DNA from: CAYLLT01 sp964591605
Lineage (GTDB): Bacteria > Planctomycetota > Phycisphaerae > UBA1845 > PWPN01
Direction of reading: 5' to 3'
Length of the DNA: 5,846 nucleotides
Assembly (NCBI GenBank): GCA_964591605.1
Contig: CAZQEN010000430.1
Coordinates: 1 to 5,846 of the forward strand
Shown: positions 1 through 5,846 of the stretch, one piece after another
Layout of the letters: each line of letters opens with the position of its first letter
Numbering within the stretch: position 1 is the stretch's first letter
Position numbers and translations under genes: made by a program
The notes under the pieces: model-generated
Told to the model about the DNA's origin: nothing
Databases searched by the model: none
The model's input: the letters and a program-made list of their open reading frames with translations, nothing else

Positions 1-1
1 T

Positions 2-559
2 CTGGGTGTGCTGCTCCGCAGCCAAGACCAAGGCAGTACCTGGGACGACGAAGGCATCTTCTTTCGCGACCCGGACCGCCGGTTCATGCCATCCGAGCCA
101 AGACTCTGTGAGATGCAGCCCGGGCGACTCGTCGCGTTGTTCTGGATGCACAATCACGTCGAGCAGAAGAACCTGCCCAATCACCTGACTGTTTCGCACG
201 ACGCAGGCCGGACCTGGTCGAGTCCGATCGACACCGGCCAGTGGGGCCAGGCCCCGAACCTGATGCACTGGAAGGACGACCTGCTGCTCACGGCTCATTC
301 GCAGCGAGAACGCGACATCGGTCTGTACGTCAGGCTCGTGGATTTCGCGAATGACCGGTGGCGGACAATCACCGAGGTGAACGTCTGGGAGCGTGCCGCG
401 GCATCGAAGGTCGCCGCCTACGCCACCATGGCTCATGACCTGAAGTTCGGTCAGCCTTCGTTTCTGCGCCTCGACCATGACGAGGTGCTCGTGACACACT
501 GGGGCGTGGTGGACAGTCGGTCGCGTATTCTGGCCCATCGTCTGCGGGTCAGGGCCTGA
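2..559 (+). CDS. Sialidase-family (BNR/Asp-box repeat) protein, C-terminal part
   Basis: The frame is open from the left edge, so the start and N-terminal half are missing; the GTG at 8 is only an internal codon. About 185 residues remain. Two textbook Asp boxes (S-x-D-x-G-x-T-W) are visible: SQDQGSTW at bases 20-43 and SHDAGRTW at 194-217. These mark turns in the blades of a six-bladed sialidase-type beta-propeller. The tail, with FGQPSFLRL and a repeated DEVLVTHW-type strand, fits the closing blade of the sialidase-like proteins common in Planctomycetota and relatives. The arginine triad and nucleophile of true neuraminidases cannot be judged from this fragment, and many members of the family have no shown sialidase activity, so the substrate is open. 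A signal peptide, if any, lies outside the window. The next gene starts 11 bases after the stop, which suggests cotranscription with a secreted esterase. Family placement is fairly firm; enzymatic role is not. Confidence 0.75.
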   Translation: MGVLLRSQDQGSTWDDEGIFFRDPDRRFMPSEPRLCEMQPGRLVALFWMHNHVEQKNLPNHLTVSHDAGRTWSSPIDTGQWGQAPNLMHWKDDLLLTAHSQRERDIGLYVRLVDFANDRWRTITEVNVWERAAASKVAAYATMAHDLKFGQPSFLRLDHDEVLVTHWGVVDSRSRILAHRLRVRA

Positions 560-570
560 GCGGTTACCTC

Positions 571-645
571 ATGAGATCATGTCCATTGATTTGCGTCGTC
601 CTGCGTGCAGCCCTTTGCAGTGGGCTAGCATGCGCCGTTTCCGCA
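571..645 (+). other. Predicted signal peptide of the SASA esterase
   Basis: The first 25 residues have a short polar start with Arg2, a hydrophobic core (PLICVVLRAALCSGLACAV) and a small-residue end, V-S-A before A-S-G, that fits signal peptidase I cleavage after about residue 25. The core is interrupted by Arg12. GLAC at 18-21 is a poor lipobox because position -3 is Gly, so I favour a soluble exported or periplasmic protein over a lipoprotein. The exact cleavage site is a guess from the A-x-A type rule. Confidence 0.6.
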
Positions 646-2142
646 GCAAGCGGTGAAACCGCGAGCCGATGCACTGGCGTGACAATCGAATCGGGACTTG
701 TCAACGGACAGGTGCTCCAGCGCGACGGTCACGGCCACGGGGCCGTGCGGTTCTCAGGCAACGCCATCTCCACCGGCGCCTCCAACCTCGAGTTTCGCAT
801 CGTGCGGCGAAGCCAGATCGTCTCCGGTTTCGACTGGACGCCTATTCCGACTCTTTCCTCGGGGCGATGGGGACACTTAATCGAGCGGATACCGGCGGGC
901 GGCCCCTATCGATTCGAACTCCGGCTGACGGACGCGAATGGCCTCGAACTGGACCGTCGAGCGATCCACGACGTTCTTGTGGGTGACCTCTGGCTTCTGG
1001 CCGGACAATCCAACATGGATGGCTGCGGCCCGCTGGAGGGAGCCGAAGCTCCTTCGGAAATGGTCCATGGCTTCAGCCTGGCCAACGACTGGCAGGTGGC
1101 CGAGGAGCCGCTGCACCGCTGCGAGGAAGCAGCGTATCCGGTGTATCTGACGTCATATGTCTCGCCGACGCAAAGGGCGCCGATTGCCTGGCAGCCGCGT
1201 GGACCCTGGCCCGAGTGGAACCAGCGGCAGACCCATGGCGCCGGTCTGGGCATTCCGTTCGGCAAGCGCATCCTGGAGCAGACGGGCATCCCGATCGGCC
1301 TAATCCTCTGCTCGCTCGGCGGGACAACGCTCCAGCAATGGAGTCCCGAGCTCCGCGACCAGGGCGGCAGGTCGCTCTACGGAGCGATGCTCGATCGCGT
1401 GCAGAAAGCGGGCGGCCGCATCCGGGGCGTGCTCTGGTATCAGGGAGAATCCGATTCGTATCCCGAAGAGGTGTCGCGGTTGTACGAAGAGAGGTTCACC
1501 CGTCTGATCCGCGCCATGAGAACAGACTTCAGCGATCCGGCGCTGCCTGTTCTGACGGTGCAGATCGGGCGTCAGATCATCTCGGATCCCTCGGCGTCGC
1601 CGGCCGGAAAGAACCTGGTGCGCGAGGCGCAGCGGCGCTGCATGGTTGAGATCAGCGGAACGGGACTGGTCACGGCGGTGGATCTGGGCATGTCGAGTTC
1701 GGCCCATATCGATACGGACGGATACAAGCGGGTCGGGCGCCGGCTGGCGAACCTGGCGCTGAGCCGCGTCTATGGCCACACTTCTATCCGGCCGGGACCG
1801 CGCCTGGAATCCCTGAACTGGGACGATCCGGGTGGGGAGCGGATCCGGATCCAGTTTGCCGAAGTGAACGGCAGGCTCCGGCCGGCGACGCGCGTGCTCG
1901 GTTTCAGTGTTCGCACGCGGGATGGTCGCGAGAGCGTCGATTACCTCGACGCACGAGTCGCCGATGCCGGCGACGCCGTTGTCATCCATGTGGGTCAGCC
2001 GGTTCCGAAGGACGCTTTCTTGTGGTACGGATATGGCTGGAACCCGGCCTGTAACCTGGTGGATAGCCTAGACATGGCCGTGCCGGCCATGGGGCCGATC
2101 GAGATGGCGAAGGAGACTACCCTCCCCGCGCCCGCCCGATGA
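571..2142 (+). CDS. Exported SGNH-fold esterase, sialate O-acetylesterase (SASA) family
   Basis: The 523-residue product begins with a hydrophobic, cysteine-rich leader (about residues 1-25), so it is probably exported. Residues about 35-135 look like an N-terminal beta-sandwich. The catalytic SGNH/SASA domain follows: GQSNM at 145-149 with nucleophile Ser147, LGGTT at 249-253 (oxyanion glycine), WYQGESD at 289-295, and the block around DLG (371-373) and His379, followed by KRVGRRLA. The C-terminal beta part ends with the typical FLWYGYGWNPACNL stretch, so the protein looks complete. Members remove O-acetyl groups from sialic acids or, more often in environmental bacteria, from plant or other polysaccharides. 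The usual acidic residue two or three places before the catalytic His (DxH or DxxH) is absent here; serines and alanine stand there. The start at 571 has only a weak ribosome binding site. Its 3' end lies just before, or overlaps by four bases, an acyl-CoA synthetase gene, which hints that the released acid is used. The ester substrate is unknown. Confidence 0.85.
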   Translation: MRSCPLICVVLRAALCSGLACAVSAASGETASRCTGVTIESGLVNGQVLQRDGHGHGAVRFSGNAISTGASNLEFRIVRRSQIVSGFDWTPIPTLSSGRWGHLIERIPAGGPYRFELRLTDANGLELDRRAIHDVLVGDLWLLAGQSNMDGCGPLEGAEAPSEMVHGFSLANDWQVAEEPLHRCEEAAYPVYLTSYVSPTQRAPIAWQPRGPWPEWNQRQTHGAGLGIPFGKRILEQTGIPIGLILCSLGGTTLQQWSPELRDQGGRSLYGAMLDRVQKAGGRIRGVLWYQGESDSYPEEVSRLYEERFTRLIRAMRTDFSDPALPVLTVQIGRQIISDPSASPAGKNLVREAQRRCMVEISGTGLVTAVDLGMSSSAHIDTDGYKRVGRRLANLALSRVYGHTSIRPGPRLESLNWDDPGGERIRIQFAEVNGRLRPATRVLGFSVRTRDGRESVDYLDARVADAGDAVVIHVGQPVPKDAFLWYGYGWNPACNLVDSLDMAVPAMGPIEMAKETTLPAPAR

Positions 2143-2159
2143 GCGTGTTGCATCAAAGC

Positions 2160-2163
2160 AGGA
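2160..2163 (+). promoter_or_regulatory. Ribosome binding site (AGGA) favouring the 2172 start
   Basis: AGGA lies 8 bases before the ATG at 2172. The in-frame ATG at 2139, which overlaps the esterase stop as ATGA, has only C-rich sequence just upstream; the nearest strong purine run, AAGGAG at 2110-2115, is 23 bases away, too far for normal use. This decides my choice of start for the synthetase. Confidence 0.5.
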
Positions 2164-2171
2164 TCAGAGAA

Positions 2172-4220
2172 ATGACTCTGTCGCCGAGCACGCTCCAGAA
2201 CGCAGGACTGTCGTCAGGCGAGTCGGAGGTCCTCTGCGCGCAGGTACGCACGATCCTGTCGCAGCGTCCGCCGTCAGAGGCCTGGCAACTGATCACGGCG
2301 GGCGTTCTGTCGGGCCGGCAGCCGTTCGCTGTTCACCGGCTCGTGCGCGAGTCGGTGTTCGAACTCTGGGACGGCTGCGATGGCCCGGCTCCGCTCTGGA
2401 TGCCCACACCAGACTCGATCGCCAGCTCCAATCTGGGCCGGTTGATGCAGAGGACGGGCTGCTCAAGCGAGTCGAGCCTGCATGAATGGTCGGTCACGGA
2501 CCCGGAAGCCTTCTGGACCACGACGCTCGCCGAACTCGGCATCCGTTTTCGCACGCCGCCTCGCATGATCCTGGGAGCTCCGAGTCATCCACGCGCGCCC
2601 GCTTGGTTGGACGGCGCGCGGTTCAACATCGTCGAAAGCTGCTTCCAGGCACCAGGCGGTGATACGGCGATCATCTTCGGTTCCGCGGCTGGTGACATTA
2701 CCACCACCTCCTATAATCAGCTTCACACGCTCGCGAACCGACTCTCCAACAGCCTCCGGCAGTGTGACTTCGCGGCCGGTGATGCCATAGCCATCATTAT
2801 GGATCTGCGGCCGGAGAGCGTGGCCATCTACCTGGGCATTGTGCAGGCGGGCGGCGTGGTCGTCTCCATCCCGGAAAGTTTTGCGCCCGCCGAGATCCGC
2901 CGGCGCCTCGATATCGCCGGAGCAAAAGCCGTCTTCACCACTCACCATCTCCGCCGCGCCGGGCGCACCCTCGCAATCTACGAGAAGGTCATCGAGGCGA
3001 CCGCGCTACCCGCCATAGTGCTCGAGGGGTCCGGCCCGCGCGACGCAAAAGCACTCCGGCCCGGTGATATATCGTGGGAATCGTTTCTCACGGACGCAAC
3101 GCAATTCACGGTTCACGAGGCGTCGCCCGGAGATGTGATCAACGTCCTCTTCTCCTCGGGAACCACCGGCGATCCCAAAGCCATCCCGTGGACGCACAAC
3201 ACCCCCATCAAGTGCGCGTCCGACGGCTACTATCATCACGACCTGCACCCGGGCGACGTGGTCAGCTGGCCGACGAGCCTGGGCTGGATGATGGGGCCGT
3301 GGCTGATCTTCGCGACACTCGTCAACCGCGGCACGATCGCGCTCTACGATGACGCGCCGATCGACCGCAGGTTCGGCGAGTTCCTCTCCACCGCGGGCGT
3401 CACCATGCTCGGCGTCGTCCCCACCCTTGTCCGTCAATGGCGGTCCAGCGGCTGCATGGAAGGCCTCGACCTGAGCTGCATCCGCGCGTTCAGTTCCACC
3501 GGCGAGTGCTCGAACCCCGAAGATATGCACTACCTGATGTTCTTAGCCGGCTATCGGCCGATCATCGAGTACTGCGGCGGGACGGAGATCGGCGGCGGCT
3601 ACATCACCAGCACCGTGGTGCGGCCCAATGGTCCCAGCGCATTCTCGGGGCCGGCGATGGGCAGCCGATTCCTGATTCTCGACGAGAGCGGCGTGGCGGC
3701 CGATGTCGGCGAGCTGTTCCTTGCGCCGCCGAATCTGGGCCTCTCGGAGCGACTGCTCAATGCCGACCACGAGGCGGTGTACTTCAAGGGCGTGCCGAGC
3801 GGGCCACACGGCGAGGTCCTCCGCCGCCACGGAGACCAGATGCAGCGCCTCCCGGGCGGCTATTATCGGGCGCTGGGCCGTGCCGACGACACGATGAACC
3901 TGGGGGGAATCAAGGTCTCTTCGGCCGAGATCGAGCGCGTCCTCGGACGGCTGCCTGGGCTTCGCGATGTGGCGGCCATCGCCTCGCAACCGCCGGGCGG
4001 CGGACCCAGCCGGCTGGTCATCTACGCCGTCATCGATCGCGCCGTCGAGTCGTCGCCCCAGGCATGGCAGAAGGCCATGCAGCAGGCGATCCGCAGTGAG
4101 CTCAACCCGCTGTTCCACGTCTCCGACGTGCGGATCGTCGACCAGCTCCCGCGAACGGCATCGAACAAGGTGATGCGCCGCAAGCTGCGGGCCGAGTATG
4201 ATGCCGCCGCACGGCAGTGA
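2172..4220 (+). CDS. Acyl-CoA synthetase (AMP-forming), AAE17/AAE18-like, acetoacetyl-CoA-synthetase-type
   Basis: This is a complete 682-residue ANL enzyme, which activates a carboxylic acid with ATP to an acyl-adenylate and then to acyl-CoA in the cytoplasm. Counting from 2172, the signatures in order are: ATP loop SSGTTGDPK at 328-336; GWMMGPWL in the core; EYCGGTEIGGG at 466-476 (adenylate motif, Glu472); HGD with Asp555 (ribose contact); GRADDTMNLGGIK at 569-581, where the hinge Asp sits; and TASNKVMRR with the catalytic Lys666 near the C-terminus. An N-terminal extension of about 150 residues resembles the ACAS_N-type region. From memory, the GWMMGPWL, EYCGGTEIGGG and NLGGIKVSS blocks resemble the plant peroxisomal enzymes AAE17/AAE18 more than acetyl-CoA synthetase. 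All catalytic residues are present, so it should be active. Adjacent 3-hydroxybutyrate dehydrogenase and 3-hydroxyacyl-CoA dehydrogenase genes make acetoacetate or a 3-hydroxy acid a plausible substrate. An alternative start at 2139 would add 11 residues and overlap the esterase stop by four bases. Confidence 0.9.
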   Translation: MTLSPSTLQNAGLSSGESEVLCAQVRTILSQRPPSEAWQLITAGVLSGRQPFAVHRLVRESVFELWDGCDGPAPLWMPTPDSIASSNLGRLMQRTGCSSESSLHEWSVTDPEAFWTTTLAELGIRFRTPPRMILGAPSHPRAPAWLDGARFNIVESCFQAPGGDTAIIFGSAAGDITTTSYNQLHTLANRLSNSLRQCDFAAGDAIAIIMDLRPESVAIYLGIVQAGGVVVSIPESFAPAEIRRRLDIAGAKAVFTTHHLRRAGRTLAIYEKVIEATALPAIVLEGSGPRDAKALRPGDISWESFLTDATQFTVHEASPGDVINVLFSSGTTGDPKAIPWTHNTPIKCASDGYYHHDLHPGDVVSWPTSLGWMMGPWLIFATLVNRGTIALYDDAPIDRRFGEFLSTAGVTMLGVVPTLVRQWRSSGCMEGLDLSCIRAFSSTGECSNPEDMHYLMFLAGYRPIIEYCGGTEIGGGYITSTVVRPNGPSAFSGPAMGSRFLILDESGVAADVGELFLAPPNLGLSERLLNADHEAVYFKGVPSGPHGEVLRRHGDQMQRLPGGYYRALGRADDTMNLGGIKVSSAEIERVLGRLPGLRDVAAIASQPPGGGPSRLVIYAVIDRAVESSPQAWQKAMQQAIRSELNPLFHVSDVRIVDQLPRTASNKVMRRKLRAEYDAAARQ

Positions 4221-4224
4221 CGAT

Positions 4225-4228
4225 GAGG
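4225..4228 (+). promoter_or_regulatory. Ribosome binding site (GAGG) for the short-chain dehydrogenase
   Basis: GAGG, within TGAGGTG, ends 7 bases before the ATG at 4236. The alternatives in the same frame are GTG at 4230, which lies almost on top of this site, and ATG at 4251, preceded only by a G/C-rich stretch. The site therefore supports 4236 as the start. Confidence 0.6.
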
Positions 4229-4235
4229 TGTGCCA

Positions 4236-5009
4236 ATGGCCGGGCGGACGATGAACGTTCTGATCACAGGTGCAGGCAGCGGGCTGGGTCGCGGGCTGGC
4301 CCTGCTCCTGGGCGAGCGCGGGCACCGCATCTACGCGACCGACCAGACGCTGGAGACTGCCCGCGAGACGGCCGCTGCGATCGAGTCCCGCGGGCAGCGG
4401 GCCTCATGCCACCTGCTCGACGTGACCAGCCTCGAGAGCGTTCAGGCATTCATGCAGGAGCTCGGCGGGCAGGCGATCCATCTTCTCGTCAACAACGCTG
4501 GACTGCAGCACGTGGACCGCCTCGAGGAGTTCCCGCCGGACCGATGGGAGCTGCTCATCGACGTGATGCTAAAAGGGACGTGTCTGGTCAGCCGAGCCCT
4601 CCTGCCCGGGATGCGCCGCCGGGGCTTCGGGCGGATCGTCAACATCGGCTCGATCCACTCGCTTGTGGCATCACCGTTCAAGAGCGCGTACGTGGCGGCC
4701 AAGCACGGCATCGTCGGGCTCTCCAAAACGCTGGCCCTCGAGACGGCCGACACCGACATCACCGTCAACACCATCTGTCCCGCGTATATCCGCACGCCAC
4801 TCGTAGAGATGCAAATCGAGAACCAGGCCCGCCTGCGCGGAGTTTCACCGCAGGAGGTCGTCGACCGCGTCATGCTCCAGCCGATGCCCAAGCATCAGTT
4901 CATCACCATTGAAGAGGTCGAAGCTGCCATCGAGTTCCTGGCGGGCGATCTGGCCCGCAACATCACCGGCCAGTGCATCGTCATCGACGGCGGCTGGACG
5001 ATCCAGTGA
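4236..5009 (+). CDS. bdhA: D-3-hydroxybutyrate dehydrogenase (short-chain dehydrogenase/reductase)
   Basis: The 257-residue product is a classical SDR of normal length. It should oxidise D-3-hydroxybutyrate to acetoacetate with NAD+ (or the reverse) in the cytoplasm. Visible features: cofactor loop TGAGSGLG at 11-18; Asp36 at the end of the second strand, which favours NAD; LDV at 61-63; NNAG at 86-89; the catalytic Ser139, Tyr152 and Lys156. The substrate pocket residues known from Pseudomonas fragi HBDH (recalled as Gln94, His144, Lys152, Gln196, Trp257) all appear at a constant offset of three: Gln91, His141, Lys149, Gln193, Trp254. The recalled Trp187 is replaced by Tyr184 in CPAYIRTPLV. 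This conservation makes the call much firmer than a generic SDR. It starts 15 bases after the synthetase stop and is followed 9 bases later by a hydroxyacyl-CoA dehydrogenase, so oxidation and activation of 3-hydroxybutyrate appear coupled in one unit. A related short hydroxy acid remains possible as substrate. Confidence 0.88.
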   Translation: MAGRTMNVLITGAGSGLGRGLALLLGERGHRIYATDQTLETARETAAAIESRGQRASCHLLDVTSLESVQAFMQELGGQAIHLLVNNAGLQHVDRLEEFPPDRWELLIDVMLKGTCLVSRALLPGMRRRGFGRIVNIGSIHSLVASPFKSAYVAAKHGIVGLSKTLALETADTDITVNTICPAYIRTPLVEMQIENQARLRGVSPQEVVDRVMLQPMPKHQFITIEEVEAAIEFLAGDLARNITGQCIVIDGGWTIQ

Positions 5010-5013
5010 AAGG
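5010..5013 (+). promoter_or_regulatory. Ribosome binding site (AAGG) for the hydroxyacyl-CoA dehydrogenase
   Basis: AAGG, part of GAAAGG directly after the upstream TGA, lies 5 bases before the ATG at 5019. It supports that start and close translational linkage with the preceding gene. Confidence 0.5.
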
Positions 5014-5018
5014 CGCAC

Positions 5019-5846
5019 ATGAAGCTCAGCTCGATCCGCAATGTTGCCGTTCTGGGCCTGGGAACGATGGGTCACGGTATCGCCCAGGTCTTTGCGACTG
5101 CGGGCTGCGCTGTCTGCGGGTACGACAAGGCGCCGACCGCGCGTGACTCGCTGCACGATCGCATCCACCGCAACCTCAACGAGCTTGTCGGAGCGAAACT
5201 GCTCTTACGCTGTGACATCAGCCCGATTCTGGGCCGCATTCAGGTCACCGCCAGCGAGAGCGAAGCAGTGGAGGACGCACAGTTCGTCATTGAGGCGGTG
5301 CGCGAGGATCTCCCCACAAAGCAGGAGTTGTTTGCCCGACTGGAGCGGGTGGTCTCGAAAAACGCCATCCTGGCCAGCAATTCCTCCACATTCATGATCT
5401 CTCAGACGGCCGGCCGCATGAATCGTCCTGAACGCGCGATCGTCGCCCACTGGTTCAATCCGCCCCATATCGTGCCGGTTGTGGAGGTCGTTCCCGGGCC
5501 GCGGACGAGTGACGCTACGACACAAATGACGCTGGCACTCCTGCGGCGGATCGGGAAACAGGCGATTCACGTCCGCGCGGAAATCCCCGGCTTCCTGATC
5601 AATCGGATGCAGACCGCTCTTATGCGCGAGGTCTGGGACCTGCTGGACCGGGGAGTCGCGAGCGCAGAAGACCTCGACGCCGCCGTGCGCGGGGCACTGG
5701 GTTTTCGCCTCGCCGTCAGCGGTCAACTGGAGGTGGGCGACTTCGGCGGGTTGGACATTCATGCAGCCGTCTTCCGTAACCTCGCACCCCTAATCAAGTC
5801 GGACTCGCAGCTCCCCGCTGTCGTCGAGAAGCTCGTGAGTGCCGGC
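5019..5846 (+). CDS. 3-hydroxyacyl-CoA dehydrogenase family protein, 3' end cut by window
   Basis: The frame runs from ATG 5019 to the right edge with no stop, giving 276 residues of an incomplete protein. Residues 8-187 form the NAD-binding domain: GLGTMG at 13-18, Asp36 at the end of strand two (NAD rather than NADP), SNSS at 120-123, and the catalytic pair His144 in HWFNPP and Glu156 in VVEVV. GFLINR at 191-196 opens the C-terminal helical domain. Single-copy members are usually about 280-320 residues, so little may be missing. The family oxidises L-3-hydroxyacyl-CoA to 3-ketoacyl-CoA in beta-oxidation. However, the HWFNPPH form with PP differs from the HFFNPVP form of typical short-chain enzymes and recalls lambda-crystallin/L-gulonate dehydrogenase and L-carnitine dehydrogenase relatives, so the substrate may not be a CoA ester. 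Its place after a 3-hydroxybutyrate dehydrogenase and an acyl-CoA synthetase favours a role in 3-hydroxy acid catabolism. Confidence 0.88.
   Translation, partial: MKLSSIRNVAVLGLGTMGHGIAQVFATAGCAVCGYDKAPTARDSLHDRIHRNLNELVGAKLLLRCDISPILGRIQVTASESEAVEDAQFVIEAVREDLPTKQELFARLERVVSKNAILASNSSTFMISQTAGRMNRPERAIVAHWFNPPHIVPVVEVVPGPRTSDATTQMTLALLRRIGKQAIHVRAEIPGFLINRMQTALMREVWDLLDRGVASAEDLDAAVRGALGFRLAVSGQLEVGDFGGLDIHAAVFRNLAPLIKSDSQLPAVVEKLVSAG

Larger units (their letters stand above)
2..5846 (+). other. Apparent five-gene operon, open at both ends
   Basis: All genes share one strand with gaps of 11, 29 (or a 4-base overlap), 15 and 9 bases. No gap is long enough for a promoter or a hairpin terminator, so the transcription start lies upstream of the window and the end downstream. 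The order is propeller glycan protein, exported esterase, acid-CoA ligase, hydroxy acid dehydrogenase, hydroxyacyl-CoA dehydrogenase. Cotranscription is inferred from spacing only. Confidence 0.65.

Noticed and set aside
585..633. Possible lipoprotein signal (cysteines at residues 16 and 21) in the esterase leader
   Set aside because: Neither cysteine is preceded by a proper lipobox (Leu at -3 with small residues at -2 and -1), so a signal peptidase I leader is the better reading.
1840..1853. Direct repeat of GGATCC (GGATCCGGATCC)
   Set aside because: It is two short copies within coding sequence, explained by the codons for Arg-Ile-Arg-Ile; no sign of a regulatory or mobile element.
1300..1989. 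A 229-codon - strand frame inside the esterase gene
   Set aside because: It mirrors the coding strand of a clear SASA domain and has no recognisable motif or ribosome binding site.
3437..4099. A 220-codon + strand frame overlapping the synthetase in another phase
   Set aside because: The product is Arg/Pro/Gly-rich low-complexity sequence, and the frame covers the conserved adenylate and hinge motifs of the real gene.
3543..4325. A 260-codon open frame on the - strand spanning the synthetase 3' end and the dehydrogenase start
   Set aside because: It lies opposite strongly conserved synthetase motifs, has an arginine/alanine-rich composition typical of antisense frames in GC-rich DNA, and shows no recognisable domain.
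4217..4912. A 231-codon + strand frame overlapping the short-chain dehydrogenase, with its start inside the synthetase stop
   Set aside because: The ATGA-like position is tempting, but the product is Arg-rich without motifs, while the other phase encodes an intact dehydrogenase with all catalytic residues.

Overview
The window is GC-rich and almost entirely coding. It holds five genes, all on the + strand, with gaps of only 9 to 29 bases, so it reads as part of one polycistronic unit. The first gene is cut by the left edge and the last by the right edge. I see no RNA gene, insertion sequence, CRISPR array, promoter or terminator inside it. A sialidase-type Asp-box protein next to a secreted sialate O-acetylesterase-type (SASA) esterase is a combination common in glycan-degrading Planctomycetota, Verrucomicrobiota and Acidobacteriota. 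I favour a high-GC member of one of these groups, probably environmental, but the window has no marker gene that settles it.

Layout: (1) bases 2-559, the C-terminal part of a sialidase/BNR-repeat protein with two clear Asp boxes. (2) 571-2142, an exported SGNH-fold esterase of the SASA family. (3) 2172-4220 (or from 2139), an ANL-superfamily acyl-CoA synthetase that looks most like the plant peroxisomal acyl-activating enzymes AAE17/AAE18, with an acetoacetyl-CoA-synthetase-like plan. (4) 4236-5009, a short-chain dehydrogenase that keeps nearly all the known substrate-binding residues of D-3-hydroxybutyrate dehydrogenase. (5) 5019 to the right edge, an NAD-dependent 3-hydroxyacyl-CoA dehydrogenase family protein, open at the end of the window.

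How they may work together: the first two genes suggest glycan or glycan-substituent processing, with the esterase outside the cytoplasm. The last three suggest cytoplasmic use of a short hydroxy or keto acid: oxidation of 3-hydroxybutyrate to acetoacetate, activation with ATP and CoA, and oxidation of a 3-hydroxyacyl-CoA. The join between an exported deacylase and acid-activating enzymes, with almost no space between them, is the most interesting point. It suggests a cluster that strips an acyl group, perhaps 3-hydroxybutyryl, from a glycan or other ester and burns it. This is inference; no gene here has a substrate proven by sequence alone except, fairly strongly, the 3-hydroxybutyrate dehydrogenase.
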